Positions 43,479 through 52,403 of a stretch of 64,000 nucleotides of DNA are shown here, piece by piece. This DNA comes from Chitinophaga eiseniae. Lineage in GTDB: Bacteria > Bacteroidota > Bacteroidia > Chitinophagales > Chitinophagaceae. The position numbers and the translations under genes were made by a program. Where the stretch lies: NCBI RefSeq assembly GCF_900167135.1, contig NZ_FUWZ01000001.1, positions 1,474,336 through 1,538,335 on the forward strand, in the 5' to 3' direction. How positions within the stretch are numbered: the first letter of the stretch is position 1; the number at the start of each line of letters is the position of its first letter. The notes below the pieces were generated by a model. That model saw only the letters and a list, made by a program, of their open reading frames with translations. It was not told where the DNA came from and searched no databases.

Positions 43479-45956
43479 ATGAAATCAATTTTTAAAGCGT
43501 TTGCATTAACAGCGGGAATGATAAGCGCTGTGTTAACTTCCCAGGCACAAAACGGGCCCAAAGTGGCCGGCAAAGTCATCCGGGCAGGTGAGCAACCAGT
43601 GGAGTTCGCCACCGTAACACTCTTAAAAGCCGGGGACTCTTCTCTTGTAAAAGGAGCGATCGCAGATATCAATGGTAAATATGAATTCGAACAAATAAAA
43701 CAAGGTAAATACCTGATCGCGGCAGCAGCCGTAGGGATGAACAAAGCCTACAGCAAACCGTTTGAGGTAGGTGCCGGCGGTGCGGCGGTTCCCGCCCTGA
43801 CCATGGAAGCCGCTTCCAAAAGCCTGAAAGCAGTCGATGTAACCGCCCGCAAACCTTTCGTAGAACAGAAAGCCGATAAAATGGTGGTGAACGTGGAAAG
43901 CAGCATCACCGCCGCAGGCGGCAACGCCATGGAGGTATTGGAGAAATCCCCCACCATCAACGTGGACAAGGACGGTAACATCTCCATGAAAGGCAAAGGT
44001 GGTGTGATCATTATGATTGATGGTAAACCTACCAATATGTCCTCACAGGAAGTGACAGAGCTGCTGAAAAGCATGCCCGCTTCCAACGTGGAACAGATAG
44101 AACTGATTGCCAATCCTTCCGCCAAATACGATGCCGCCGGTAATGCCGGTATCATCAACCTGAAACTGAAAAAGAATAAAAACTATGGTACCAACGGAAG
44201 CGTGAACCTGGGCGTTTCCCAGGGTATCAGAGGCCGCGCCAACGGCGGGATCAACCTGAACCACCGCAATGAAAAAGTAAACCTTTTCGGTTCCTATAAC
44301 TACAATCACCGGGAACAACAGCAGGACCTGGGCGTATATCGCACCATGACCAACGAAGGCCGCTACCAGGTATTTGACCAGCGCAATATCTCTGAACGTA
44401 AGTCAGACTACCAGGCGGTGAAACTGGGGATGGATTATTTCATCGCTAAAAATCACACCATCGGCGTAATGGCCGACCTGGCACGCCGCGACCGCCAAAG
44501 TCCCAGCAATGCTACTACCAAAATAGGAAATGGTTCCCTCATCGATTCTATCCTGCGTACGCATACAACGGATAACGGAAGATGGCAGCGGGGCGCCTAC
44601 AACCTCAACTACCGTGGTATCCTCGATTCTACCGGCAAAGAGCTGAACATTGACGTGGATTATGCCCGCAATACGAACGAACAGGCGTCTTCCATCTTCG
44701 CCATTACCCGCGATGGCGCTGACAAAGCGTTGCTGGGCAGCGATACTTCCCGTAACAACCAGCCTTCCCGCATAGAAATTAAAACGGCGAAAATTGATTA
44801 TGTGCATCCGCTGAAAGGAGGCGCAAAACTGGAAGCCGGTCTGAAAACCAGCTTCGTGACCACCGATAACGACGCCCGCTTCGATTCGCTGCGCCTTGGC
44901 CACTGGATCATGGATGAGAACCGTTCCAACCACTTTATTTATAAAGAGAACGTCAATGCAGCCTATGTGAATTTCAGCAAACAGTTTAAAAAACTGCATG
45001 TACAGGTAGGGCTGCGTGGTGAACAAACCAGTATCAGTGGTAATTCAACATCTACCCAAAACCAGCAGGAGAAAGTGGTGAAGAACGATTCCAGCTACTT
45101 CAACCTGTTCCCCAGTGCTGCACTGACTTACCAACTGAATAAAAACAACACGCTGGGCCTGACGTACAGCCGCCGCGTTCAGCGTCCGGATTACGAAGAA
45201 CTGAATCCGTTCGAGTATTACCTGGATCGTTATACCAAGGCTGCCGGTAACCCCGGCCTGAGGCCACAGTTCTCCAACAACTTTGAAATCACGCATACCT
45301 TCAAAGAGTTCCTCATCACCTCACTGGGATACACGCATACCAAAGACATGATGACGCAGATACTGGAAGCAGCAGTAGACCGGGCCAGCGGAGACACTTC
45401 TGCCGTGCGTTACAGGTACCAGAACGTGGCCAAGGCCGACAACTTTAACCTGAACATATCTGTACCGATGCCGATCACCAGGTGGTGGAGCTCTTTCACA
45501 ACAGTGTCTGTCCTATATAATATGTACGAAACGGTGGTGGACAAAAACAATGTGAAACTTTCTTCTGCCGGCTTCTTTGGCCGTACGCAACAGACTTTCA
45601 CCCTTGCAAAAAACACCACTGCCGAAGCCACTTTCTTTTATGTGTCACCGCAGGTAGCAGAAGAAGGGCTGTTCCGAATGAAGTCCATGTGCTCCCTGGA
45701 CCTCGGTGTACAACAGAAAGTGCTGAAGGGAAAAGGAACGCTGAAACTGAACGTGACAGACGTTTTCAATACCCAGTATTTCCGTGGTTCCTTTGACAAC
45801 GCCGGCAGGACCACCGCACTCTATAGCAGAAACGATGCCCGGCAGGTACGACTTTCGTTCAACTACCGCTTCGGCAACACCAATGTAAAAGCCGCCCGTA
45901 ACCGTCAGACCGGCCTGGAAGCAGAACAAAACCGTGTTAAACAGGGAGGGAACTAA
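43479..45956 (+). CDS. TonB-dependent-receptor-like outer-membrane barrel protein
   Basis: 825 residues. A signal peptide (MKSIFKAFALTAGMISAVLTSQAQ) is followed by a carboxypeptidase-regulatory-like sandwich (about 28-112, GKVIRAGEQPVEFATVTLL), a plug domain (about 118-235, with VEVLEKSPTINVDKDGNISM-type sequence and GVIIMIDGKP) and a barrel of about 590 residues. The barrel half matches the outer-membrane beta-barrel family common in Bacteroidota (LGLTYSRRVQRPDYEELNPF and NPGLRPQFSNNFEITHT). The ligand is unknown. No SusD-like partner is adjacent. It precedes an ECF sigma operon, but those genes have their own leader and a terminator separates them. Confidence 0.9.
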   Translation: MKSIFKAFALTAGMISAVLTSQAQNGPKVAGKVIRAGEQPVEFATVTLLKAGDSSLVKGAIADINGKYEFEQIKQGKYLIAAAAVGMNKAYSKPFEVGAGGAAVPALTMEAASKSLKAVDVTARKPFVEQKADKMVVNVESSITAAGGNAMEVLEKSPTINVDKDGNISMKGKGGVIIMIDGKPTNMSSQEVTELLKSMPASNVEQIELIANPSAKYDAAGNAGIINLKLKKNKNYGTNGSVNLGVSQGIRGRANGGINLNHRNEKVNLFGSYNYNHREQQQDLGVYRTMTNEGRYQVFDQRNISERKSDYQAVKLGMDYFIAKNHTIGVMADLARRDRQSPSNATTKIGNGSLIDSILRTHTTDNGRWQRGAYNLNYRGILDSTGKELNIDVDYARNTNEQASSIFAITRDGADKALLGSDTSRNNQPSRIEIKTAKIDYVHPLKGGAKLEAGLKTSFVTTDNDARFDSLRLGHWIMDENRSNHFIYKENVNAAYVNFSKQFKKLHVQVGLRGEQTSISGNSTSTQNQQEKVVKNDSSYFNLFPSAALTYQLNKNNTLGLTYSRRVQRPDYEELNPFEYYLDRYTKAAGNPGLRPQFSNNFEITHTFKEFLITSLGYTHTKDMMTQILEAAVDRASGDTSAVRYRYQNVAKADNFNLNISVPMPITRWWSSFTTVSVLYNMYETVVDKNNVKLSSAGFFGRTQQTFTLAKNTTAEATFFYVSPQVAEEGLFRMKSMCSLDLGVQQKVLKGKGTLKLNVTDVFNTQYFRGSFDNAGRTTALYSRNDARQVRLSFNYRFGNTNVKAARNRQTGLEAEQNRVKQGGN

Positions 45957-46275
45957 AGATGGTTTTTTAGGTATATATAAGGATGGAAAAACGCGGCCCT
46001 TTTCGTCAGGGCTGCGTTTTCTACCACTTTACCAGAAAATCAGCGTTTCGTCACAAAAAAGCAGGGTTTGGTGGATTTTTAAACAGGAAAAGCACGCTTC
46101 CCGGTAATTTTATAAAAAAATTTTTAAGAAGAAATTACAGGTATACATCTATATAAAATATTTATAATTAGATAATTACGTGTATTTCTTCCCCAGGCCC
46201 TGAGTGTCAGTCGTAGAAAATCCATAAAGAAAGGCCTTACCACATGCAACCTTTTTTACAATCATTGTCTTTATA
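45957..46275. other. 319-base gap upstream of the ECF sigma gene
   Basis: It contains the receptor-gene terminator and then AT-rich sequence. I see no TAnnTTTG box close to the ECF sigma ATG, so its promoter may be of another class. Confidence 0.4.
45986..46022 (+). terminator. Terminator of the receptor gene
   Basis: AAAACGCGGCCC pairs with GGGCTGCGTTTT (one G-T pair), followed by a T-run, about 30 bases past the stop. Confidence 0.8.
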
Positions 46276-46842
46276 ATGAAAGCATCAGCAAACAACTTGA
46301 ATCAGACGCCAATAGACGGGAATGTAATAGACCGCTGCAAAAGAGGGGATGTTCGCGCATTTCGCGAACTGTATAATGCTTATGCCGCTGCCATGTACAA
46401 CATCTGTCTGCGTATGACCAATAACGTTAGTGATGCGGAGGATACCTTACAGGAAGCCTTCATACAGGTACACCGTAACATCGGCAAGCTGGAGCGCGAA
46501 GCGAGTGTGACAGCATGGATTAAAAGGATAGTGGTCAACCACTGCCTGAACAATCTCAGAAAGAAAAAAGTGTACTTTGAAGAAGTGGAAGAGGTGGAAG
46601 TAGCAGAAGAAGCAGGTATAGACGAGGATTCCTTCACCTGGACCGTGTCCGCTGTCAAATCAGCCATACACGGACTGCCGCAGGGATACCGAACCGTACT
46701 GAACCTCTATCTGTTCGAAGACTACTCTCACCGTGAGATCGCCGACATGATGGGTATTACGGAATCTACCGTAAAAACCCAGTACATGCGGGCGAAAGAG
46801 AAAGTAAGACAAATTGTAAAACAGCAAAATCTCATTCGTTAA
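46276..46842 (+). CDS. ECF-family RNA polymerase sigma factor
   Basis: 188 residues. Region 2 runs from VRAFRELYNAYAAAMYNIC to ASVTAWIKRIVVNHCLNNLR, with DAEDTLQEAFIQV. Region 4 runs from IHGLPQGYRTVLNLYLFEDY to MMGITESTVKTQYMRAKEKV. Regions 1 and 3 are missing, which defines ECF factors. The acidic linker (EEVEEVEVAEEAGIDED) is long. The stop overlaps the ATG of the next gene by one base, and that gene has a membrane helix, so the two form a sigma/anti-sigma pair. Confidence 0.95.
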   Translation: MKASANNLNQTPIDGNVIDRCKRGDVRAFRELYNAYAAAMYNICLRMTNNVSDAEDTLQEAFIQVHRNIGKLEREASVTAWIKRIVVNHCLNNLRKKKVYFEEVEEVEVAEEAGIDEDSFTWTVSAVKSAIHGLPQGYRTVLNLYLFEDYSHREIADMMGITESTVKTQYMRAKEKVRQIVKQQNLIR

Positions 46843-47402
46843 TGCCGGAAAATTTCGAAAGTTTTATCCAACAGCACCGGGACGCATTTGAGGAGCCCGG
46901 ACCCTCACCCAAAGTGTGGGACGCGTTGGAGAGAGAGTTGGAGGGAAGCCGTAAAGGCAGAATAGTGTCGATGATGGGCAGAAACTGGTTTAAAGCTGCC
47001 GTGATCGCAGTGCTGTTGGTCAACGCCGCCGTACTGTTTTATATCGCGAAACATAAACAGCATCAGCAGCAGGACCTGGCCGTGGTGATACCGGAAATAC
47101 AGGAGGCCAAAGTGTATTATACCAACCGCATCAACGAAAAGCTGGAACTCATCAACGCTTATCCCGCCAATGAGCTGGGGCTTGACAGCGCAGCACGACA
47201 AGAATTGCAGTTACGTAACGATACCTATAAAACACTGGAGAATGAGCTGAAAAACAATCCGGGCAACCAGAGAATCCGGGGTGCCATGATTCGTTATTAT
47301 CAGCTTAAACTGGAGCTGCTTGACAAAATCCTCGAAGAGTTGCAAGATAAGCACGCAACTCCCCCCACTCACACAAAAAAACAATATGAAGCTGAAATTT
47401 AA
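46842..47402 (+). CDS. Putative membrane anti-sigma factor
   Basis: 186 residues. The cytoplasmic N-terminus (MPENFESFIQQHRDAFEEPG and PSPKVWDALERELE) is followed by one membrane helix (about 51-68, FKAAVIAVLLVNAAVLFYIA) and a periplasmic helical part with two long helices. It has no zinc-binding HxxxCxxC motif. The position, translational coupling (ATG overlaps the sigma stop) and topology support an anti-sigma role. Direct sequence similarity to a defined anti-sigma domain is weak. The 3' end overlaps the next gene by 17 bases. Confidence 0.75.
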   Translation: MPENFESFIQQHRDAFEEPGPSPKVWDALERELEGSRKGRIVSMMGRNWFKAAVIAVLLVNAAVLFYIAKHKQHQQQDLAVVIPEIQEAKVYYTNRINEKLELINAYPANELGLDSAARQELQLRNDTYKTLENELKNNPGNQRIRGAMIRYYQLKLELLDKILEELQDKHATPPTHTKKQYEAEI

Positions 47403-48465
47403 TTTACTGCTGTGCCTTGTATTGCCACTGTTCACTTTTGCCACCAAAGGCGGCGTAACGTATAAAAAAACCATCAACAAGGAATTCACCGTTAGCGCCG
47501 GCACGGCTTTCAGCCTGAGCAACAAATACGGCAAGGTGGTATTCCATGCCTGGAATAAAAATGAAGTCAAGGCGGTTATCACGATTACCGGTTTCGGTAA
47601 TAATGATCAGGAAGCACAGGGGATCGCAGAAAGCGTTAGCATCGATGCCGTCCAGAACGGTGCCAACCTGAGCCTCAATACCGTATATACCGCCGCCCAA
47701 TCCGGCTCCTGGTTTTCCTGGGGCAACAAGAAGGATTCCAAGGACTATGTTAACATAGACTATGACGTGTATATCCCCGAAAGCCTCTCCCGCCTGAAGG
47801 TAGAGAACCACTTCGGGGATGTGATAGCAGACCGGCTGAAGTTCCCTGCAGAACTGGTGCTCAATTACTGCGCTTACGATATCCGCGACGCTGAAGATCT
47901 GCAGCTGCGGGTGAACTACTGCGATAAAGGGCGTATCGGCAAAGCCAACAGCGTGGTGATAAAGGGAAACTACTCCGACCTGAAAGCAGAGCAGTTGGGC
48001 CAGCTGGAAGTAAGTTCCAACTACAGCAACTATACCATTACCAACCTGGGAACGCTGAAGATCGCTGCCAACTACGACAACTATAAAATTCAGCGGGTAG
48101 ACAGGGTGAATGGTCATGTGACTTTTTCCGACACCAACATCGGTGACCTGGTGGAAAATATCAACATGAAGATCACCTATGGAGACCTGAACATCACAAA
48201 AGTGCTGCCCGGTTTCAAAGGAGCTGACCTGGTGCTGACTTTCTCCGACCTGAAACTGAATCTGCCGCGTAAACTACCGCTGCGACTGGATTTCGTGATG
48301 GTCAACGGCGGGCTGAGCACCAGTGGCCTTGAACTGAAAAATGTGAATTCGAATAAAACATCTTCCACCCAGATTTACAAAGCACAGGCCGGTGGTGGTG
48401 GCGAGGGTTCACCCGTCATCAGAATCAGAGGCACCAACGCAGATGCCAATGTGACCGGCTACTGA
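47386..48465 (+). CDS. Secreted DUF4097-like beta-helical protein
   Basis: 359 residues from the ATG at 47386, overlapping the preceding gene. A signal peptide (MKLKFNLLLCLVLPLFTFA) is followed by regular strand repeats: FGDVIADRLKFPAELVLNYC, YCDKGRIGKANSVVIKGNYS, YSNYTITNLGTLKIAANYDN. These repeat about every 20-22 residues and resemble DUF4097/DUF4098 right-handed beta-helices. The C-terminus has a Gly-rich run and the final IRIRGTNADANVTGY. It is likely an envelope or surface protein and part of the regulon read by the ECF factor. That is inference from the operon. Confidence 0.8.
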   Translation: MKLKFNLLLCLVLPLFTFATKGGVTYKKTINKEFTVSAGTAFSLSNKYGKVVFHAWNKNEVKAVITITGFGNNDQEAQGIAESVSIDAVQNGANLSLNTVYTAAQSGSWFSWGNKKDSKDYVNIDYDVYIPESLSRLKVENHFGDVIADRLKFPAELVLNYCAYDIRDAEDLQLRVNYCDKGRIGKANSVVIKGNYSDLKAEQLGQLEVSSNYSNYTITNLGTLKIAANYDNYKIQRVDRVNGHVTFSDTNIGDLVENINMKITYGDLNITKVLPGFKGADLVLTFSDLKLNLPRKLPLRLDFVMVNGGLSTSGLELKNVNSNKTSSTQIYKAQAGGGGEGSPVIRIRGTNADANVTGY

Positions 48466-48537
48466 TCATATTACTGTATTCACGACGAAAAAAACCATTC
48501 TAAAACCTGATTATAAATCGTTTCTAAAAAAATCCAC

Positions 48538-49272
48538 ATGAAAACAATCTTTAAGTATGTAGCACCAGCCACCTTGTTGGTAGCCCTTTGTGTAGCGTTG
48601 GTTTCTTTTACCGGTATCCGTACGGAACGGGTAAGGGGAAACGGCCAAATGAAATCTGAAACCCGGACTGCCGGCAACTTTGACAAGATCTCTACCGGCG
48701 GCGTGTACCATATAGAACTGCAACAGGGCGGCACCAACAGTATCTCGATCGATGCAGAGGAAAACCTGTTACCCTATATAGAAACAAGGATCTCCGGTGG
48801 TGAGCTGGAAGTGTATACCCGTAAAGGGGTGAATATCGATCCCACCCAAAAGATCATTGTGCATGTGACCGTACAGCAGGTAAAAAAACTGTCTGCCAGC
48901 GGCGCCTGCAGCTATACCGGTAAAGGACGTATCAAATCAGACGACCTGAAGCTGGTTTTCAGTGGCGCTACCCATGCTGACCTGGACCTGAGCGCGAGGA
49001 ACCTGGAAGTGGGCATGTCCGGCGCCAGCCGTGTGGACCTGAAGGGAAACTGTGAAAAGGTAGCTTACCGGGCTTCCGGCGCCGCTAATATCGATGCCCT
49101 GGATTTCCAGACCGATGAGGCTGAAATTGGTATCTCCGGTAGTGGTGAAGCGAAAGTGGCCGTGGCGAAAAAACTGAACGTGAGCGTGTCCGGTGTGGGC
49201 AAGGTAAGATACAAAGGCAATCCCGCCGTTAGCCAGTCCGTTTCCGGTATGGGCAACGTGCGTCAAATTTAA
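48538..49272 (+). CDS. DUF2807 (head-GIN) secreted protein
   Basis: 244 residues. A signal-like N-terminus (MKTIFKYVAPATLLVALCVA) is followed by VRGNGQMKSETRTAGNFDKI and STGGVYHIELQQGG, the G-N-G and F-x-x-I-x-x-x-G-x-x features of DUF2807. The remainder is a beta-helix with repeating S-G-A/S-G-S turns (KLSASGACSYTGKG, FSGATHADLDLSA, MSGASRVDLKG, SGSGEAKVAVAK). The family function is unknown, and the fold suggests a surface or adhesin-like protein. It lies 72 bases after the DUF4097-like gene and ends at a strong terminator, which closes the ECF sigma operon. Confidence 0.88.
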   Translation: MKTIFKYVAPATLLVALCVALVSFTGIRTERVRGNGQMKSETRTAGNFDKISTGGVYHIELQQGGTNSISIDAEENLLPYIETRISGGELEVYTRKGVNIDPTQKIIVHVTVQQVKKLSASGACSYTGKGRIKSDDLKLVFSGATHADLDLSARNLEVGMSGASRVDLKGNCEKVAYRASGAANIDALDFQTDEAEIGISGSGEAKVAVAKKLNVSVSGVGKVRYKGNPAVSQSVSGMGNVRQI

Positions 49273-49303
49273 TTTTTTTTAGATTTAGATTTATATATGT
49301 CGG

Positions 49304-49330
49304 GCAGGTAGTTCACTACCTGCTTTTTCT
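49304..49330 (+). terminator. Terminator of the ECF operon
   Basis: Perfect 8-bp stem GCAGGTAG / CTACCTGC with a TTCA loop and a T-rich tail, 32 bases past the DUF2807 stop. Confidence 0.85.
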
Positions 49331-49334
49331 TTTT

Positions 49335-49342
49335 TATATTTG
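49335..49342 (+). promoter_or_regulatory. -7 box of yajQ
   Basis: TATATTTG matches TAnnTTTG, 26 bases upstream of the yajQ ATG and directly after the preceding terminator. Confidence 0.5.
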
Positions 49343-49368
49343 CCGTTCCAAGATAAAAAAATTAAGAT

Positions 49369-49860
49369 ATGCCGTCCTTTGATATTGTTAGCAAAGTAGA
49401 TTTACAGACGCTGGATAATGCGGTTAACACTGTGAAAAAGGAGATCACCAACCGGTTTGATTTCAAAGGTTCACATGTGGTAATAGAACTGAACAAGAAA
49501 GAACTGGTGCTGAACATAGAAGTAGATAGTGATATGAAGCTGGGGCAGGTACTGGACGTGCTGATTTCACGTTCCATGCGTCAGGGGCTGGAAGCCACCA
49601 TTTACGACCAGAGCAAGGAGCCTTATCAGAGTGGGAAAGTATATAAAAAGGAAGTGCCGATCCGGAATGGCATCAAACAGGAAGATGCCAAGAAGATCGT
49701 GAAACTGATCAAAGACTCCGGATTAAAGGTACAAGCCGCCATAATGGACGACATTGTGCGCGTAACCGGCAAAAAAATAGATGATTTACAGGATGTTATA
49801 CAGAAATGCCGGGAGGCTAATCTGAGTATACCTTTACAGTATATTAATATGAAATCCTGA
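49369..49860 (+). CDS. yajQ: YajQ-family nucleotide-binding protein
   Basis: 163 residues. MPSFDIVSKVDLQTLDNAVN, KEITNRFDFKGSHVVIELNK and the C-terminal VTGKKIDDLQDVIQKCREAN are typical of YajQ, which has two ferredoxin-like domains. Some members bind cyclic di-GMP and GTP and act with LysR-type regulators. That role is described in Xanthomonas and cannot be assumed here. Length is normal. Confidence 0.93.
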   Translation: MPSFDIVSKVDLQTLDNAVNTVKKEITNRFDFKGSHVVIELNKKELVLNIEVDSDMKLGQVLDVLISRSMRQGLEATIYDQSKEPYQSGKVYKKEVPIRNGIKQEDAKKIVKLIKDSGLKVQAAIMDDIVRVTGKKIDDLQDVIQKCREANLSIPLQYINMKS

Positions 49861-49877
49861 TTTTTTTACAATAAACT

Positions 49878-49907
49878 TTGGGTGTTAAAGAAATTTGGTT
49901 ACCTTTG
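49878..49907 (+). promoter_or_regulatory. Promoter of rpmE2
   Basis: TTG at 49878-49880, a 19-base spacer and TACCTTTG at 49900-49907. The leader is about 20-25 bases. Confidence 0.7.
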
Positions 49908-49934
49908 CACCCTGTATTTACAATAATATTTGAT

Positions 49935-50186
49935 ATGAAACAGGGAATCCATCCGGAAAATTACAGATTTGTGGTATTTAAAGATATGTCAAACGGACAC
50001 AGCTTTTTAAGCCGTTCCACTGCTCCTTCCAAAGAAAGCGTAAAATGGGAAGATGGCAATGAGTATCCGTTGATTAAGTTGGAAATTTCCAATACATCTC
50101 ACCCTTTCTATACTGGTAAGAATGTGTTGGTGGATACCGCAGGACGTATCGACAAATTCAACAAACGCTACGCTAAAAAAGCATAG
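49935..50186 (+). CDS. rpmE2: 50S ribosomal protein L31, type B
   Basis: 83 residues from [17 protein letters not shown]; the longer frame would start upstream of the promoter. The type-B form is recognised by [35 protein letters not shown] and KFNKRYAK, and by the lack of the zinc-binding CxxC of type A. It is the only L31 in the window. Zinc-independent L31 avoids the need for zinc in the ribosome. Confidence 0.97.
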   Translation: MKQGIHPENYRFVVFKDMSNGHSFLSRSTAPSKESVKWEDGNEYPLIKLEISNTSHPFYTGKNVLVDTAGRIDKFNKRYAKKA

Positions 50187-50213
50187 TTCGTTTGCAACAA
50201 TATTTTTACAAAG

Positions 50214-50245
50214 AATCCCATCGGCTTATCGATGGGATTTTTTAT
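50214..50245 (+). terminator. Terminator of rpmE2
   Basis: A 10-bp perfect stem AATCCCATCG / CGATGGGATT (50214-50223, 50230-50239) and a T-run, which overlaps the -7-like box of the next gene. Confidence 0.85.
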
Positions 50246-50250
50246 TTTTA
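50243..50250 (+). promoter_or_regulatory. -7-like box next to the GlmU-like ATG
   Basis: TATTTTTA deviates from TAnnTTTG in the last base and ends six bases before the ATG at 50257. It overlaps the T-run of the rpmE2 terminator, so it may be coincidental. Confidence 0.3.
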
Positions 50251-50256
50251 GCCCCT

Positions 50257-51438
50257 ATGGAGCGTCACTACATTCTTTTTGACACGCCCGAACGCGACTT
50301 ATTATACCCTTTTACGCATACAAGACCCGTTGCCGCCTGCAGAGTTGGTATTCTCACCATCCAGGAGAAGTGGGAGCATTGGTTGGGGACTGGTGTCAGT
50401 CACTATACCGTGCCGCATTTGCAGGAGAAATTTCCGTTGCGCCGTGGAGAGGACACTACCGTAAATGTGCTGATCAGCGGGCATATTCTGCCTGATGCGG
50501 AACTGGTGGCGGCTATTATGGCCTTACGCCCGGAGGAGGAATTATACAAGGACAATCACCTGGTAGCGAAGGTGGCGCAGGGGAAGGAAGTACACCTGTT
50601 GCCCGCTGCCAGCCGAAAAAGTTATACAGGCCCAGTGACGGGCATTTTCAGGCCCTGGGATATTTTTTTGCAGAATGACCGGGCCATCCGGGAAGATTTT
50701 GTCATGCTGACCAAAGGGCGCACCTCCGCGCCGCTGCCGGAAGGCATCCAGGTATCCAACCCGGAGCAGGTGTTCCTGGAACCGGGCGCCCAGGTATACA
50801 GCAGCATACTCAACGCTGCTACTGGTCCGATCTACATTGGCCGGAATGCCCTGGTGATGGAAGGGAGTATGGTCAGAGGACCGCTGGCGATGGGAGAAGG
50901 AGCCGTCCTGAAAATGGGGGCTAAGGTATATGGGGCGACTACCCTGGGACCTTACTGCATCGGTGGCGGAGAAATTAAAAACAGCGTATTTTTCGGCTAT
51001 TCCAATAAATCACATGACGGATATGTAGGTGACGCCGTGATTGGCGAGTGGTGCAACCTGGGCGGCAATACAACCTGTTCCAATGTGAAAAACAACGCGG
51101 GGGTGGTGAAAGTGTGGATGGAATCCAAACAAAGCGCGGAGCCGGCAGGGCAGAAGTGTGGTGTGATGATGGGCGACTACAGCCGTTGCGCTATCAATAC
51201 CATGATGAATACCGGAACGGTAGTAGGCGTGTCCTGTAATATTTTCGGCGCCGGATTTCCACCTGTTTTCCTGCCTTCCTTTACATGGGGGCACCAGGTG
51301 GGAACGGCCGCTTACCGGCTCCCTGAAGCGCTGAGGGATGCCGCCGCCTGGATGGGCTTTAAAGGGCGGCAGCTCGAAGACGCCGACAGGAGGATATTGG
51401 AAGCCGTTTTCAGGGAAACAAACACACAACGACCATAA
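50257..51438 (+). CDS. GlmU-like putative sugar nucleotidyltransferase
   Basis: 393 residues from the ATG at 50257. The N-terminal third (ILFDTPERDLLYPFTHTRPV, LTIQEKWEHWLG) resembles a degenerate nucleotidyltransferase domain, lacking the usual GxGTRM loop. The second half is a left-handed beta-helix with hexapeptide turns (GPIYIGRNALVMEGSMVRGP, LGPYCIGGGEIKNSVFFGYS, SHDGYVGDAVIGEWCNLGG). It matches the GlmU-related family found throughout Bacteroidota, whose sugar substrate is not known to me. tpiA follows 18 bases after its stop and probably shares the transcript. Confidence 0.87.
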   Translation: MERHYILFDTPERDLLYPFTHTRPVAACRVGILTIQEKWEHWLGTGVSHYTVPHLQEKFPLRRGEDTTVNVLISGHILPDAELVAAIMALRPEEELYKDNHLVAKVAQGKEVHLLPAASRKSYTGPVTGIFRPWDIFLQNDRAIREDFVMLTKGRTSAPLPEGIQVSNPEQVFLEPGAQVYSSILNAATGPIYIGRNALVMEGSMVRGPLAMGEGAVLKMGAKVYGATTLGPYCIGGGEIKNSVFFGYSNKSHDGYVGDAVIGEWCNLGGNTTCSNVKNNAGVVKVWMESKQSAEPAGQKCGVMMGDYSRCAINTMMNTGTVVGVSCNIFGAGFPPVFLPSFTWGHQVGTAAYRLPEALRDAAAWMGFKGRQLEDADRRILEAVFRETNTQRP

Positions 51439-51456
51439 AACTTAATATCACAGTAC

Positions 51457-52218
51457 ATGAGAAAAAAAATTGTTGCAGGTAACTGGAAGATGAACCTCAC
51501 GCTGGCACAAGGCGAGCAACTGATCAACGACATTCTGCAGGCCGGCCTGAAACTGGCGGAAGGACAGGAAGTAGTGGTGGCAACACCTTTCCCGTATCTG
51601 ACCAAGGCGAAGTCCCTGCTGAAAAACTATCCCGGCTTTTTCGTAGCAGCACAGAACTGCGCCAGCGAGAAATCCGGCGCTTATACCGGCGAAGTGTCCG
51701 CTGAGATGCTGCAGTCAGTAGGCGTGGATTACGTGATCATCGGTCACTCTGAAAGAAGGGAATACTTCCAGGAAAGCAACGCGATACTGGCAAAGAAAAT
51801 TGACCTGGCGCTGGCAGCCGGCATCAAGCCGATTTTCTGTTGCGGTGAGCCACTGGAAGTGCGTCAGGCGGAAACGCAGAATGCATTTGTGGCCAAACAA
51901 CTCGAGGAAAGCCTGTTCCACCTGACCGAAGAACAACTGAAAAACGTGGTGATCGCCTATGAGCCGATCTGGGCTATCGGCACCGGGCTGACCGCCAGTG
52001 CAGCGCAGGCGCAGGACATGCACGCTTTCATCCGTTCACAGATCGCTAACAAATTTGGTCGTGAAGCAGCGCTGCACCTGACTATTCTCTACGGTGGCAG
52101 CGCCAAACCCGGCAATGCGGCGGAACTGTTTTCCAATCCCGATGTGGACGGCGGCCTGATTGGCGGCGCTTCCCTCGTGGCGAGTGATTTCGTGGCCATT
52201 ATCCAGCATTTGGGTTAG
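51457..52218 (+). CDS. tpiA: Triosephosphate isomerase
   Basis: 253 residues. K11 in AGNWKMNLT, the histidine in IIGHSERREYF and the catalytic glutamate in AYEPIWAIGTG are all in place, and LYGGSAKPGNA and GGLIGGASL bind the substrate phosphate. The enzyme interconverts dihydroxyacetone phosphate and glyceraldehyde 3-phosphate. It follows the GlmU-like gene closely. Confidence 0.98.
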   Translation: MRKKIVAGNWKMNLTLAQGEQLINDILQAGLKLAEGQEVVVATPFPYLTKAKSLLKNYPGFFVAAQNCASEKSGAYTGEVSAEMLQSVGVDYVIIGHSERREYFQESNAILAKKIDLALAAGIKPIFCCGEPLEVRQAETQNAFVAKQLEESLFHLTEEQLKNVVIAYEPIWAIGTGLTASAAQAQDMHAFIRSQIANKFGREAALHLTILYGGSAKPGNAAELFSNPDVDGGLIGGASLVASDFVAIIQHLG

Positions 52219-52242
52219 TATTTTTTAGCAAAATAAAAAACG

Positions 52243-52275
52243 AACAGGGATGGGCTGAAAGGCTTGTCCCTGCTT
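52243..52275 (+). terminator. Terminator of tpiA
   Basis: CAGGGATGGGC pairs with GCTTGTCCCTG allowing three G-T pairs, followed by CTTTGT. The T-run is short. Confidence 0.5.
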
Positions 52276-52307
52276 TGTCTAGTGGTGTTTTGATAATAAA
52301 CTGCGTA

Positions 52308-52334
52308 TTTTTTTAGTATAAAATGCTAAAAAAA
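52308..52334. promoter_or_regulatory. Dyad upstream of the 2H-like gene
   Basis: TTTTTTTAG at 52308-52316 pairs perfectly with CTAAAAAAA at 52326-52334 across nine bases. The dyad is 70 bases upstream of the 2H-like ATG and could be an operator or a weak hairpin. A near-consensus TATATTCG box follows at about 52363. Confidence 0.4.
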
Positions 52335-52403
52335 TTAGTATTTCCAAAAAAAGGTTGTATATTCGTATTGTCATTCTAACAGTCAGTGTTAAAATATCAG
52401 GTT

